Assembly: GCF_036023875.1 (NCBI RefSeq)
Contig: NZ_CP107931.1
Location: 5,146,001-5,210,000 of the forward strand
Direction of reading: 5' to 3'
Source: Mycobacterium sp. NBC_00419
GTDB taxonomy: Bacteria > Actinomycetota > Actinomycetes > Mycobacteriales > Mycobacteriaceae
DNA: 64,000 nt
Shown here: positions 24,098 through 32,512 of the stretch, one piece after another
Numbering within the stretch: position 1 is the stretch's first letter
Layout of the letters: every line of letters begins with the position of its first letter
Position numbers and translations under genes: made by a program
Notes under the pieces: model-generated
Databases searched by the model: none
What the model was told of the DNA's origin: nothing
Seen by the model: the letters and a program-made list of their open reading frames with translations, nothing else

Positions 24098-25528
24098 CTA
24101 CCGGGGCAGCTGCGCTCGCCGTAGCTTGCCACCCGACGTTCGTGGCAGTTCATCGACGAACACGTACCGGGTGGGGCGCTTGTAGGTGGCCAACCGCGGA
24201 CGAAGCCAGTCGTCGAGCGCCGCAGCGGAGGCCGACCCCACCACGTACGCCACCGGTGTTTCGCCGGTGCGCGGGTCGGCCACGCCGATGACGCCCACAT
24301 CGGAAACCTCGGGGTGAGCGAGCAGCGCGTTCTCCACTTCGGTCGGAGCGACCTGGAAACCCGACACCTTCAGCACGTCTTTGAGGCGGTCGACGATCCA
24401 GAGGCGGCCGTCGGCGTCGATGCGACCGATGTCACCGGTGGCGAACCACCCGTCGTCGAAGTCGGGTGAATCCAACCCCGCATAACCGGCCGCCACACTC
24501 GGGCCGCGCACCAGAAGCTCCCCGGAGCGGGCGACCCGAATTTCGGTTCCCAGCGTCGGATAGCCGGGGGAGTCCAGCCGCCACCGGGTCGGGTCATCGA
24601 CCGGGTTGAACGCCACCATCATCGCTTCGGTCATCCCGTAGGAGCACAGGAACGGCACCCCTGTGCGTTCGGTCAACTCGGCGGCCAACCCGGACGGAAC
24701 GGCACTGCCGCCCCACATGAAAAACCGCAGTGACGAAAAGTCCTCGCGCCGTGGCTCTTCCATGCCTGCCAGTCGGTGAGCGACGGCACCGGCCATCGGC
24801 CAGACGGTGACCCCTGCGCTCCGGATGTGCTCGAGGGATTCCTCGAGATCGAAGCGGCGGAACAACGTCAGCTCAGCACCTACGTTGATGGCCGCAGCGG
24901 CCATGGTGGCCCCGAAGATGTGACACAACGGCAGTGCGAGCTGAAGCCGGTCACGCTCGGTCAGGCCGGTGTGGTGTCGCAGCTGTTCAACCCCGCCGCA
25001 CAGGCTGGCCGTCGTGTGCACCACACCCTTGGGCAGACCCGTGGTTCCTGACGAGAACGGAATGTACAGCGGGGCATGGTGGTCGACGGCCGGTGCCGGT
25101 GTCTGCGGCACCGCCCCGCCGACCAGGGTGGCGATGTCGACAGCTGTCGACATCCGCTCCGGTATCGGGCGGCCGGCGTCGTGCACTACCGCCGAGGCCT
25201 GGGAGGCGTCGACCGCGTGGCGGACCTCCCCGGCCGTCCAGTACGGGTTCGGGGTGACGAACACCGCGCCCAGCCGGGCCAGGGCGAACTGCGCGATCAG
25301 GTACTCAGGGCAGTTCTCGGCGAGCAACAACACTCGGGTGCCGACACCCACACCGGCTGACTGCAGGACTTCGCTCGCCGACTCGGTGGCGTTCTGCAGT
25401 TCCCGGTACGTCCACGCGGCCGACTCGAAGCGAAGGCCTACCCGGTTCGGCCAGCGGGCGGCCGCCGCCGACAGAAAGCCGGGGTAGCCGCCCGCTGCCG
25501 AAGGCAGTGCCTCAGTGTCGCTTTTCAC
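24098..25528 (-). CDS. Acyl-CoA synthetase (AMP-forming)
   Basis: A 476-residue ANL ligase. Motifs in order are FSSGTTGLPKGVVHT (A3), CSYGMTEA (A5), ATGDIGRIDADGRLWIVDRLKDVLK (A7-A8, adjacent blocks), and LPRTSGGKLRRAQL (A10) with the catalytic lysine. It is shorter than most FadD proteins. The start is taken as GTG 25528, whose GTGAAAAGC overlaps the end of the gene upstream (stop at 25512), with no clear ribosome site, so translation is probably coupled. It is the last gene of a four-gene minus-strand operon with an ACAD, a CaiB-type CoA transferase and a protein of unknown function. Confidence 0.9.
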   Translation of the reverse strand: MKSDTEALPSAAGGYPGFLSAAAARWPNRVGLRFESAAWTYRELQNATESASEVLQSAGVGVGTRVLLLAENCPEYLIAQFALARLGAVFVTPNPYWTAGEVRHAVDASQASAVVHDAGRPIPERMSTAVDIATLVGGAVPQTPAPAVDHHAPLYIPFSSGTTGLPKGVVHTTASLCGGVEQLRHHTGLTERDRLQLALPLCHIFGATMAAAAINVGAELTLFRRFDLEESLEHIRSAGVTVWPMAGAVAHRLAGMEEPRREDFSSLRFFMWGGSAVPSGLAAELTERTGVPFLCSYGMTEAMMVAFNPVDDPTRWRLDSPGYPTLGTEIRVARSGELLVRGPSVAAGYAGLDSPDFDDGWFATGDIGRIDADGRLWIVDRLKDVLKVSGFQVAPTEVENALLAHPEVSDVGVIGVADPRTGETPVAYVVGSASAAALDDWLRPRLATYKRPTRYVFVDELPRTSGGKLRRAQLPR

Positions 25529-26540
25529 CGTTGGCGGGCACCGATTCGCCCCAGGCCATCCACACGTCGGGGGTGCGGGTGTCGGACACCCGGTGCATGC
25601 GGCCCTCCTGCTGCGGGTTGGGCATCTGCCCAAGCTGCATGTGGCCGTGTGCGTCGGGATCGCACCGCCATGGCACACCGTTGATCTCGTAGTCGATGCC
25701 ATCGTGCCAGTAGCCATCGTCGGCCCGCGTGATCGCGGCGTCCATCGTGTGTGCGGAGGTGACGGTGCCGTCACTGTGGGCCACCACGCCCACGTGGAAA
25801 CCGCGCTGGCCGAACAGGAAATGGCCGACTTCGGCGGTCCCGTCGTCCCAGTGGTTGGCCCAGGAATACCAGGTGGTGTAGGACGCGTCGTGGAGTGGGT
25901 CCTTGGTGCGGTACAGCACGCCGCCCGGCGGCATCCAGGCCTCTTCCCAGAACAGGAAGCCGCGCGCCGGGCGACCCAGGATCTCGGCTTCGACGAGCCA
26001 GGTCTGGCTGATGTACATCAGCGCGGAATCCCGCCCCGGTATGTACCACTGCAGCGGCGGGACCACCAGCGTGCCGGTGGCCTCGATGGTGCCGGCCTCC
26101 CGGTAGCGGAAGTTGTCGACGTCGAGCACCAACTCCATCGGTTGGCCCTCGGCATCCGGCGGCGACGCGATCGTCACGGAGTTCTCGCCGGTGAGCGTTT
26201 TCGTCAGCGCCGCACTGTCGACGGCGTAGCGTGCCTGTTTGCGCATCGTCATGCCGTCACCTTCCCCGGTGCCGAGCAGAAGATGCCTGCCGCCCAACGA
26301 CTGTCGCCCGTCAGCGGCCGCCTCCGGCGGCTTCTCCGCGATGCGACGCATGGTGCTGTACAGCGTGCCCTGGTCGTCGCGAAGCGATCCCCAGATGTAG
26401 CCGCCCTCGCGGTAGAGGCCGAGGATCGGCTCGTCCGACACGAAGTCGCGAGCGTCGAACGCACGCCTGGATGCCAGCGCCTGGCAATCGAACGTGCCGG
26501 TCCGGTTGGGGGAGGCGATCAGGCTCTCCGTTGTTGTCAT
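25512..26540 (-). CDS. Conserved protein of unknown function in the operon
   Basis: A 342-residue soluble-looking protein that I cannot assign. There is no signal peptide, membrane helix or nucleotide motif. It is rich in Trp, Tyr, His and Asp, with aromatic beta-like stretches such as YTTWYSWANHWDDG, GFLFWEEAWMPPGG and DYEINGVPWRCDPD. The spacing of these suggests a two-sheet, lipocalin- or CrtC/AttH-like beta fold, which would fit binding or rearrangement of a hydrophobic substrate; this is only a guess from composition. The start ATG 26540 has GAGGAAGAG upstream. It lies between the CoA transferase and ligase genes and overlaps the latter, so it should act on the same compound. Confidence 0.6.
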   Translation of the reverse strand: MTTTESLIASPNRTGTFDCQALASRRAFDARDFVSDEPILGLYREGGYIWGSLRDDQGTLYSTMRRIAEKPPEAAADGRQSLGGRHLLLGTGEGDGMTMRKQARYAVDSAALTKTLTGENSVTIASPPDAEGQPMELVLDVDNFRYREAGTIEATGTLVVPPLQWYIPGRDSALMYISQTWLVEAEILGRPARGFLFWEEAWMPPGGVLYRTKDPLHDASYTTWYSWANHWDDGTAEVGHFLFGQRGFHVGVVAHSDGTVTSAHTMDAAITRADDGYWHDGIDYEINGVPWRCDPDAHGHMQLGQMPNPQQEGRMHRVSDTRTPDVWMAWGESVPANGEKRH

Positions 26541-26581
26541 CTCTTCCTCTCGATCATCGTTGAGCAGTACCTTCTCGTCGC

Positions 26582-27802
26582 TCAGAGCACGCCGTTGTCG
26601 CGTAGTGCACTGATTTCGCTATCGGACTTGTGCAGCAGTTCAGCCAGTACCTCAGCGGTGTCCTGGCCGAGGCTTGGGGGACGCCGATAGGTCTCGATCG
26701 GCGTCTCCGAATACCGAATGGGGTTGGCCAGCAACTCCATTGGCGGCGCACCGTCGCCCTCGACCCGTCGTCGCATCCCGCGGTGGCGGATCTGCGGGTT
26801 GGTGAACACTCCGTCCATGGTGTTGACCGGGCTCACCGGCACGTCGGCCTCTTCGAGTCGGCGGACCCACTCCTCGGCGGTGTGCTCGGCGAAGATCGCG
26901 TCCAGCGTGTCCAGGACCATGTCACGATTGGCGATGCGGGCCGAGACGGTGGCGAAGCGGGGATCATCGGCGAGTTCCGGCCGGCCGACGGCCTTGGCGA
27001 GCCCGGACCACTGGCCAGGTGTGGAGGCGACGACGAAGATCTCGGCGTCGCTGCACCGGAATGCCTGAGACGGGATTCCACCGAAGCCGCCGTTGCCGCG
27101 GCGCGGCGCGGCCTGACCGGACACCAGGTAGTTCTGTGCGTAGTGCGACAGCGCCGCCAGCCCGCAATCGAGCAGCGCAAGGTCGATGTGCTGGCCACTG
27201 CCGCCGCCATCGCGGTGGTGCAACGCGGCCAGGATCGCCGAACTGGCGTAGAGCCCGGTCAGCACGTCGACCATCGACACGCCGACCTTCATCGGGCCGG
27301 CGCCCGGCTCGCCGTCGGGTATGCCGGACACGCTCATCATCCCCGACATCGCCTGGAAGACACCGTCATAACCGGCCCGCGCCGCGTAGGGGCCGTCCTG
27401 GCCGAAACCGGTGACCGAGCAGTAGATGAGGTTCGGGTTGCGGGCGCTCAGAGTGGGATAGTCCAGGCCGTACTTCGCCAGGACCCCGGTGCGGAAGTTC
27501 TCGATGAGAACATCGCAATGCTCGGCGAGTTCGGCGAGCAGCGCGGCTCCCTCGGGGCGCGAATGATCCACTGTGATCGAGCGCTTGTTGCGGTTAGCGC
27601 TGAGGTAGAAGCCCGACTGGTTGTCGGCGGCATCACCGAAGAACGGCGGACCGTACTGGCGGGAGTCGTCGCCGGAGCCGGGCCGCTCCACCTTGATGAC
27701 GTCGGCGCCCAGGTCGCCGAGCAACTGGGCGGTCAACGGCGCGGCCAGGATTCGGCTCAGATCGAGCACCCGCACACCGGCCAGCGGGCCATGTCCGGTC
27801 AC
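26582..27802 (-). CDS. CaiB/BaiF family III CoA-transferase
   Basis: A 406-residue family III CoA transferase. It shows the N-terminal GVRVLDLSRILAAPLTAQLLGDLGADVIKVE (two adjacent conserved blocks), with LLGDLGAD and the catalytic Asp region later in the protein (DVLTGLYA), and FENFRTG-like IENFRTGVLAKYGLDY. These enzymes move CoA between acids through an aspartyl-CoA intermediate, avoiding ATP use. The GTG at 27802 overlaps the stop of the ACAD gene (GTGA). In the operon it would recycle CoA from a product to an incoming acid, alongside the ligase at 24098. Confidence 0.9.
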   Translation of the reverse strand: MTGHGPLAGVRVLDLSRILAAPLTAQLLGDLGADVIKVERPGSGDDSRQYGPPFFGDAADNQSGFYLSANRNKRSITVDHSRPEGAALLAELAEHCDVLIENFRTGVLAKYGLDYPTLSARNPNLIYCSVTGFGQDGPYAARAGYDGVFQAMSGMMSVSGIPDGEPGAGPMKVGVSMVDVLTGLYASSAILAALHHRDGGGSGQHIDLALLDCGLAALSHYAQNYLVSGQAAPRRGNGGFGGIPSQAFRCSDAEIFVVASTPGQWSGLAKAVGRPELADDPRFATVSARIANRDMVLDTLDAIFAEHTAEEWVRRLEEADVPVSPVNTMDGVFTNPQIRHRGMRRRVEGDGAPPMELLANPIRYSETPIETYRRPPSLGQDTAEVLAELLHKSDSEISALRDNGVL

Positions 27803-29031
27803 AGGCCCACCTTCGGCTCGCGCGGCAGACCCAGCACGCGCTCGCTGATGATGTTCTTCTGGACCTCGCTGGTGCCGGCGTAGATGGTCTCCGCGCGAGC
27901 CCGGATGAAGGACCGCCGAATTGCCTCGCAGTCCTGGCTGTCCTCGTCGGGACCGGAACCCCATTCGGTGCCCAGCAGCGCGTCGGGACCGAGCACGTCC
28001 ATCGCCAGCTCGGTGTACTGCTGATGCCAACGCGACCAGTAGTACTTGCCGATCGAGGCCTCCGGCCCGAACCGCCCGTCGCGCAGGGCTACCGACAGCG
28101 TCCGCATGTTGTTGTGCGCCATGATCTGCAGTCCGATGTAGCTGTCGACGAGTCGGTGGCGCAGCACCGGGTCGCTGGCGGCACCGCGGCGGGCCGCCAC
28201 CGCCCGCAGCTGATCCATCTCGCGGACGAAGGAGAACTGGTAGTTGAGCACCGAGGTCGCCCGTTCATGACCGAGCGTGGTCATGGCCGCGTTCCACCCG
28301 TCGCCTTCGGCGCCGAGCACGTTGTCGACCGAGGTCTGCGCGTTGTCGAAGAACACCTCGTTGAAGCCGCTGTCACCGAGCATTGTGCGGATCGGGACCA
28401 CCGTCACACCCGGCTGGTCGAGGGGGATCAGCATGTAGGACAACCCGGCGTGCCGGGACGTGCCAGGTTCGGTGCGCACGATGGCGAAGATCCACGAGGC
28501 GTGCTGGGCGAACGTCGTCCAGATCTTCTGGCCGTTGACCACCCACTGGTCGCCGTGGCGTTCGGCGCGGGTGTTGATCGCGGCCAGATCCGAGCCCGCG
28601 CCGGGCTCCGAGTAGCCCTGGCACCACACCACCTCGCCCCGCGCCATCGGGGGTAGCAGGCGCTGCTTCTGCTCGGCGGTGCCGTGCGTCAGCGCGGTCG
28701 GGGCCATCAACGTCTCGCCGTGAAAGGCCGCCCGCGGCGGTGTCTGTGCGCGGGCGCATTCCATCGCGAAGATGATCTCCTGGGTCATCGTCGCGCCGCG
28801 CCCGCCGTACTCGAGGGGCCAGGACAAACCCAGCCAATTGCCGGCGCCCAGCTCGCGTTCCCACGCGCGCCGCAGCTCCCAGTTGTCGTCGTCGTCGGGG
28901 CCGCCACGATCGGCGGTACCGACGAAATCGCCCGTCAGATGTTCGTCGAGCCACGTGCGCACGTCGTCACGAAAGTCACGATCGGCAGGGCTGAGCGGAA
29001 GTTGACCAACCTCGTCCACACCAGACACCAT
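27799..29031 (-). CDS. Acyl-CoA dehydrogenase (FadE type), single
   Basis: A 410-residue ACAD with SWPLEYGGRGATMTQE, the FAD motif GYSEPGAGSDLAAI, NGQKIWTTFAQHASW, FNEVFFDNAQ and the C-terminal IYAGTSEVQKNIISERVLGLP. The base position is Ala (YAGT). It closely resembles the ACAD at 33308-34504 but has no second subunit next to it. ATG 29031 begins MVSGVDEV; a GTG at 29028 is also possible and the longer frame from 29046 runs into the promoter. First gene of a minus-strand operon, divergent from the crotonase at 29090. Confidence 0.9.
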   Translation of the reverse strand: MVSGVDEVGQLPLSPADRDFRDDVRTWLDEHLTGDFVGTADRGGPDDDDNWELRRAWERELGAGNWLGLSWPLEYGGRGATMTQEIIFAMECARAQTPPRAAFHGETLMAPTALTHGTAEQKQRLLPPMARGEVVWCQGYSEPGAGSDLAAINTRAERHGDQWVVNGQKIWTTFAQHASWIFAIVRTEPGTSRHAGLSYMLIPLDQPGVTVVPIRTMLGDSGFNEVFFDNAQTSVDNVLGAEGDGWNAAMTTLGHERATSVLNYQFSFVREMDQLRAVAARRGAASDPVLRHRLVDSYIGLQIMAHNNMRTLSVALRDGRFGPEASIGKYYWSRWHQQYTELAMDVLGPDALLGTEWGSGPDEDSQDCEAIRRSFIRARAETIYAGTSEVQKNIISERVLGLPREPKVGL

Positions 29032-29048
29032 ACGCGTATAGTGCAATC

Positions 29049-29060
29049 AATTAGCTAATT
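29049..29060. promoter_or_regulatory. AATTAGCTAATT palindrome between divergent operons
   Basis: A perfect 12-base palindrome in the 58-base gap between the minus-strand operon (ACAD first) and the eight-gene plus-strand operon. Its central place and symmetry fit a TetR or GntR operator that could close both promoters at once. GCAATCA beside it is shared with the gap at 22845. Confidence 0.45.
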
Positions 29061-29089
29061 CACCGGAAACTGTGCGAGGAGACCGACGA

Positions 29090-29881
29090 GTGGACGACCT
29101 GCTGTGGTCCGTCGAGGACGGGGTGGGCACCATCACCCTCAATCGGCCGGAGGCCCGCAACGCCTTCACGTTCGACATGATCGGGCGATGGGCGGACCTG
29201 CTCCGGCAGGCCAAGTCTGACGACGACGTGCGTGTCGTCGTGCTCACCGGGGCCGGTGACAAGGCGTTCTGCTCGGGCGTGGATCTGTCGGCGATCTCCA
29301 ATGCCAACCCCGACCTGACCCCGCTGCAGCGCAAGAGCCAACTGCACGACCAGGTCCATCAGGTCGCGCACGCGGTAGCCGATCTCGACAAGCCGTTGAT
29401 CGCCGCGATCAACGGAGTGGCCGTCGGCGCCGGACTCGACATGGCGTTGATGTGCGACCTGCGCATCATGTCGACCACGGCCCGGGTATCGGAAGGCTAC
29501 GTCCGCGTCGGCCTGACGCCGGGCGACGGTGGCGCGTACTACCTGCCGCGCCTCGTCGGCACCTCCAAGGCCCTCGAATTGCTGCTGACCGGCGATTTCA
29601 TCGATGCGGCCGAGGCACTGCGGATCGGGCTGGTGAACCGGCTGGCCGAGCCGGCGGAGTTGCGCGCCAAGACCACTGAGTTCGCCGGGGCCATCGCGGC
29701 GCACCCGCCGGTGTCGGTGCGGATGATCAAGCGCGCCACCTACCAGTCCGCCAATATCGATCTGCGCACGGCGCTGGACATGATCTCGTCGCACTTCGCG
29801 GTGGTCGCCGCAACCGAGGACGCCGCTGAAGCTCTCGCGGCGATGAAGGAGAAGAGGGAGCCTCGTTATGTCGGCCGCTGA
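29090..29881 (+). CDS. Crotonase-fold enoyl-CoA hydratase family protein
   Basis: A 263-residue crotonase. Motifs: ITLNRPEARNAF, KAFCSGVDLSAI, and NGVAVGAGLDMALMCD. Of the two hydratase glutamates, the first is Asp (GLDMAL) and the second is replaced (SEGYVRVG has Tyr there), so it may not be a simple hydratase. GTG 29090 has GAGGAG upstream and gives the usual crotonase N-terminus. First gene of a long plus-strand operon; its end overlaps the next gene by 14 bases. Confidence 0.85.
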   Translation: MDDLLWSVEDGVGTITLNRPEARNAFTFDMIGRWADLLRQAKSDDDVRVVVLTGAGDKAFCSGVDLSAISNANPDLTPLQRKSQLHDQVHQVAHAVADLDKPLIAAINGVAVGAGLDMALMCDLRIMSTTARVSEGYVRVGLTPGDGGAYYLPRLVGTSKALELLLTGDFIDAAEALRIGLVNRLAEPAELRAKTTEFAGAIAAHPPVSVRMIKRATYQSANIDLRTALDMISSHFAVVAATEDAAEALAAMKEKREPRYVGR

Positions 29882-30746
29882 ACAATCGCAGGGTCTGTAC
29901 GACGCCTGGATCAATCTGCCCTACCTGCCCGGTGAGGTCACTCCCGACCCGTCGGTGGTCGCCCGCTTCAAGCGTGGGAACAGTGCCTACGAGGGTGGCG
30001 AGACGATGACCGACGTCATCGCCGAGATGGACCGCCTCGACATCGCGGCAGGGGTGTTGTCCAAAGCGCCGCGCGACATCACCCCGCCGTATGTACACGG
30101 CACCAAGACCGGGGAAGCGGTGCTGCGCGAGACCTGTGAGCGCCTGGCCACAATTGCCCGGGACTACCCGGGCCGATTCGTCACTTCCGTCGGACTGGAC
30201 CCGCGGCTGGGCTATGAAGCCGCCAAACACGTCCGGATCGCTGTGCGCGAGTACGGCATTCGCTGCATCCGCATCATTCCGATGTTCACCGGGATCGCGA
30301 TCGACGACAAACTGGCCTACCCGCTGTACACCGCCGCGTGTGACGAGGGAGCCGTCGTCTCGATCAACGTCGGTGTGCCAGGTCCGATGAAACCGGCCAA
30401 GCTGCAGCGCACGATCCTCATCGACGAAGTCGCGCTGGCGTTTCCGGAGCTCAAAATCGTGATGAGCCACCTGGGCGACCCGTGGATCAGTGAGACCGTC
30501 GCCATGCTCATCAAGCACCCCAACGTGTTCGCCATGACTGCCGGCTGGGCGCCGAAGTACATTCCCGAGGACATCGTGCGATTCGCGCAGCGACGCAATC
30601 CCACCAAGCTGATGTGGGCCTCCGACTACCCGATCCTGCCGTTCGACCGGACCGCCGCCGAGGGCAGAAACGTTGCTCTGACTGGTGATTCGCTGACCGG
30701 ATACCTGGGTGCCAACGCGCGGGCCGTCTTCGGCGATCCGGCCTGA
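29868..30746 (+). CDS. Amidohydrolase-2 family protein with altered metal motif
   Basis: A 292-residue amidohydrolase_2 protein, much shorter than the two paralogues at 5251 and 17139 and not closely related. The start motif that is normally Asp-x-His-x-His reads YDAWINLPY, so both histidines are missing. Later motifs are kept: VMSHLGDPW with His, and WASDYPILPFD with the Asp. If a metal is held, its site must be different; some decarboxylase-like relatives tolerate such loss. It overlaps the crotonase by 14 bases and precedes the SDR, so it acts in the same pathway. The function is uncertain. Confidence 0.75.
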   Translation: MSAAEQSQGLYDAWINLPYLPGEVTPDPSVVARFKRGNSAYEGGETMTDVIAEMDRLDIAAGVLSKAPRDITPPYVHGTKTGEAVLRETCERLATIARDYPGRFVTSVGLDPRLGYEAAKHVRIAVREYGIRCIRIIPMFTGIAIDDKLAYPLYTAACDEGAVVSINVGVPGPMKPAKLQRTILIDEVALAFPELKIVMSHLGDPWISETVAMLIKHPNVFAMTAGWAPKYIPEDIVRFAQRRNPTKLMWASDYPILPFDRTAAEGRNVALTGDSLTGYLGANARAVFGDPA

Positions 30747-30774
30747 CCAACACCACCACTTGAAGGGAGCACAC

Positions 30775-31668
30775 ATGGGCTTGCATGATGGACGCGTCGT
30801 CATCGTCACCGGCGCCGCGGGCGGAATCGGGCGCGAACACGCACTGGAATTCGCCCGGCAGGGCGCCAAGGTCGTGGTCAACGACCTCGGCCCGGCCGGT
30901 GACGTGGTCGAGGAGATCACACAGCTCGGCGGCGAGGCTGTCGCGAACTCCGACGACATCTCCGACTGGGATGGCGCCGGCCGGCTGATACAGACCGCCC
31001 TGGACACCTTCGGTGACCTGCACGTGCTGGTCAACAACGCCGGCATCCTGCGCGACAAGATGTTCGTCAACATGGACATCGACATGTGGGATGCCGTCAT
31101 CAAGGTGCACATGCGCGGCACCTTCGCGCCGACCAAACATGCCGTGGCCTACTGGCGGGACCAGCACAAGGCGGGCACGCCGGTGTCGCATCCCCGCATC
31201 GTCAACACCTCGTCGCCGTCAGGCCTGTACGGCAATGTCGGCCAGTCAAACTACGGAGCAGCCAAGGCCGGCATCGCCGCCTTCACCGTGATCCTGGCCG
31301 ACGAGCTCGCCCGCCTGGGCATCACCGTCAATGCGATCGCCCCCAGCGCCCTGACCCAGATGACGCAGGGGCTCGACAACTACGTGGCAGCGATGGCAGA
31401 TATCAAGGAGCGCACCGGATTCGACGCCGGCTCACCGGCCAACATCTCGCCGATCGTGGTGTGGCTGGCCTCTCCGGAGGCAGAGGCCGTGACCGGCCGG
31501 GTGTTCAACGTCAAGGGCGGCTCGATCTCGGTGGCCGAAACCTGGCAGGCCGGTCCGGGTGTCAGCCGCGAATCCCGCTGGGATCCGGCAGAACTCGGCG
31601 AGGTCATTCCTGGTCTGCTCGCCGAGGCACGACCGAACTCGGACGGTTCGGGTAAGCCCCGTGTCTGA
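30775..31668 (+). CDS. SDR, 3-hydroxyacyl-CoA dehydrogenase (MFE-2-like) type
   Basis: A 297-residue SDR. The coenzyme motif is TGAAGGIGREHALEFARQGA and the LVNNAGILRDKMFVNM block matches the dehydrogenase domain of peroxisomal multifunctional enzyme type 2 and its mycobacterial relatives, which oxidise (3R)-hydroxyacyl-CoA. Catalytic residues: Ser in NTSSPSG, Tyr and Lys in YGAAKAG. ATG 30775 follows AAGGGAG. The (R)-stereochemistry fits the products of MaoC hydratases such as the one at 4668. The next gene starts inside its 3' end. Confidence 0.88.
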   Translation: MGLHDGRVVIVTGAAGGIGREHALEFARQGAKVVVNDLGPAGDVVEEITQLGGEAVANSDDISDWDGAGRLIQTALDTFGDLHVLVNNAGILRDKMFVNMDIDMWDAVIKVHMRGTFAPTKHAVAYWRDQHKAGTPVSHPRIVNTSSPSGLYGNVGQSNYGAAKAGIAAFTVILADELARLGITVNAIAPSALTQMTQGLDNYVAAMADIKERTGFDAGSPANISPIVVWLASPEAEAVTGRVFNVKGGSISVAETWQAGPGVSRESRWDPAELGEVIPGLLAEARPNSDGSGKPRV

Positions 31669-32512
31669 TTCCGCGGTCGTGGTGGACGGGATCCGGGCTG
31701 ACCGCCACGGCCCGGTCGGGCTGATCTGGCTGGCCCGCCCCGACCGCGGCAACGGCTTCACCACGGCGATGCAGATCGAACTGCATCGGCAACTGGCCGA
31801 ACTCGACGAAGACGAGGCCATCAGGGTCATCATCGTCACCGGCGAGGGCAAGCTGTTCTCGGCCGGTGCGGACATGGAGCCGGGCGGTTCCAACTTCGCT
31901 TTCGACCAGAAGCGCCACCGGGAGGCCAAAGCGGAGATTGCGGCTAGGCCGCGGCCGTGGCGGATGCGCACACCGATCATCGGAGCGCTCAACGGTTCGG
32001 CAGTGGGGCTGGGGCTGACGTTCCCGCTGCAGTGGGACATTCGGATCGTCAACGAATCGGCCAAGTACGGATTCGTCTTCACCCGGCGCGGACTGATTCC
32101 GGAGCAGAACTCGCTGTGGCTGTTACCGCGACTGGTCGGACTGTCCACCGCTACTGAACTTCTGCTCACCGGTCGGCTGTTCAGCGGTGCCGAGGCGGCG
32201 CGCATGGGCCTGGCGACCGAGGCGGTACCTGGCGAGCGGGTGCTCGACAGGGCGCTGGCGATTGCTGCTGACATCGCGACGAACACCGCCCCGTCGGCCG
32301 TCGGGGTGACCAAGCAGTTGCTCTACGACATGCTGGCCGAGGGTGACCGCGAAGCCGCGTTCGGCACCGAATGGGAAGTGTTCCGGTGGATGGGCCGGCA
32401 GCCGGACTCCGCCGAAGGGGTGGCCTCCTTCCTGGAGAAGCGGACACCGAACTTTGCTGTGCCGAAGGATATTCCGCTACCCGACGAACTGGACGGATGG
32501 GAGGCCTCGTGA
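31661..32512 (+). CDS. Crotonase-fold protein (first of a tandem pair)
   Basis: A 283-residue crotonase. Oxyanion motifs are KLFSAGADMEPG and NGSAVGLGLTFPLQWD. The hydratase glutamates are replaced by Thr and Phe (YGFVFTRRGLIPEQNS), leaving a Glu four residues after the GL pair, a place seen in isomerase- or hydrolase-like crotonases. The GTG at 31661 overlaps the SDR stop by eight bases. It overlaps the following crotonase by four bases (GTGA). Two coupled crotonases in tandem may form a hetero-oligomer or catalyse successive steps such as ring hydrolysis and isomerisation. Confidence 0.85.
   Translation: MSDSAVVVDGIRADRHGPVGLIWLARPDRGNGFTTAMQIELHRQLAELDEDEAIRVIIVTGEGKLFSAGADMEPGGSNFAFDQKRHREAKAEIAARPRPWRMRTPIIGALNGSAVGLGLTFPLQWDIRIVNESAKYGFVFTRRGLIPEQNSLWLLPRLVGLSTATELLLTGRLFSGAEAARMGLATEAVPGERVLDRALAIAADIATNTAPSAVGVTKQLLYDMLAEGDREAAFGTEWEVFRWMGRQPDSAEGVASFLEKRTPNFAVPKDIPLPDELDGWEAS

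Noticed and set aside
27803-28030. N-terminal extension of the CaiB-type transferase (open to 28030)
   Set aside because: The extra residues are in the ACAD coding region and do not resemble the family; the GTG at 27802 gives the normal start.
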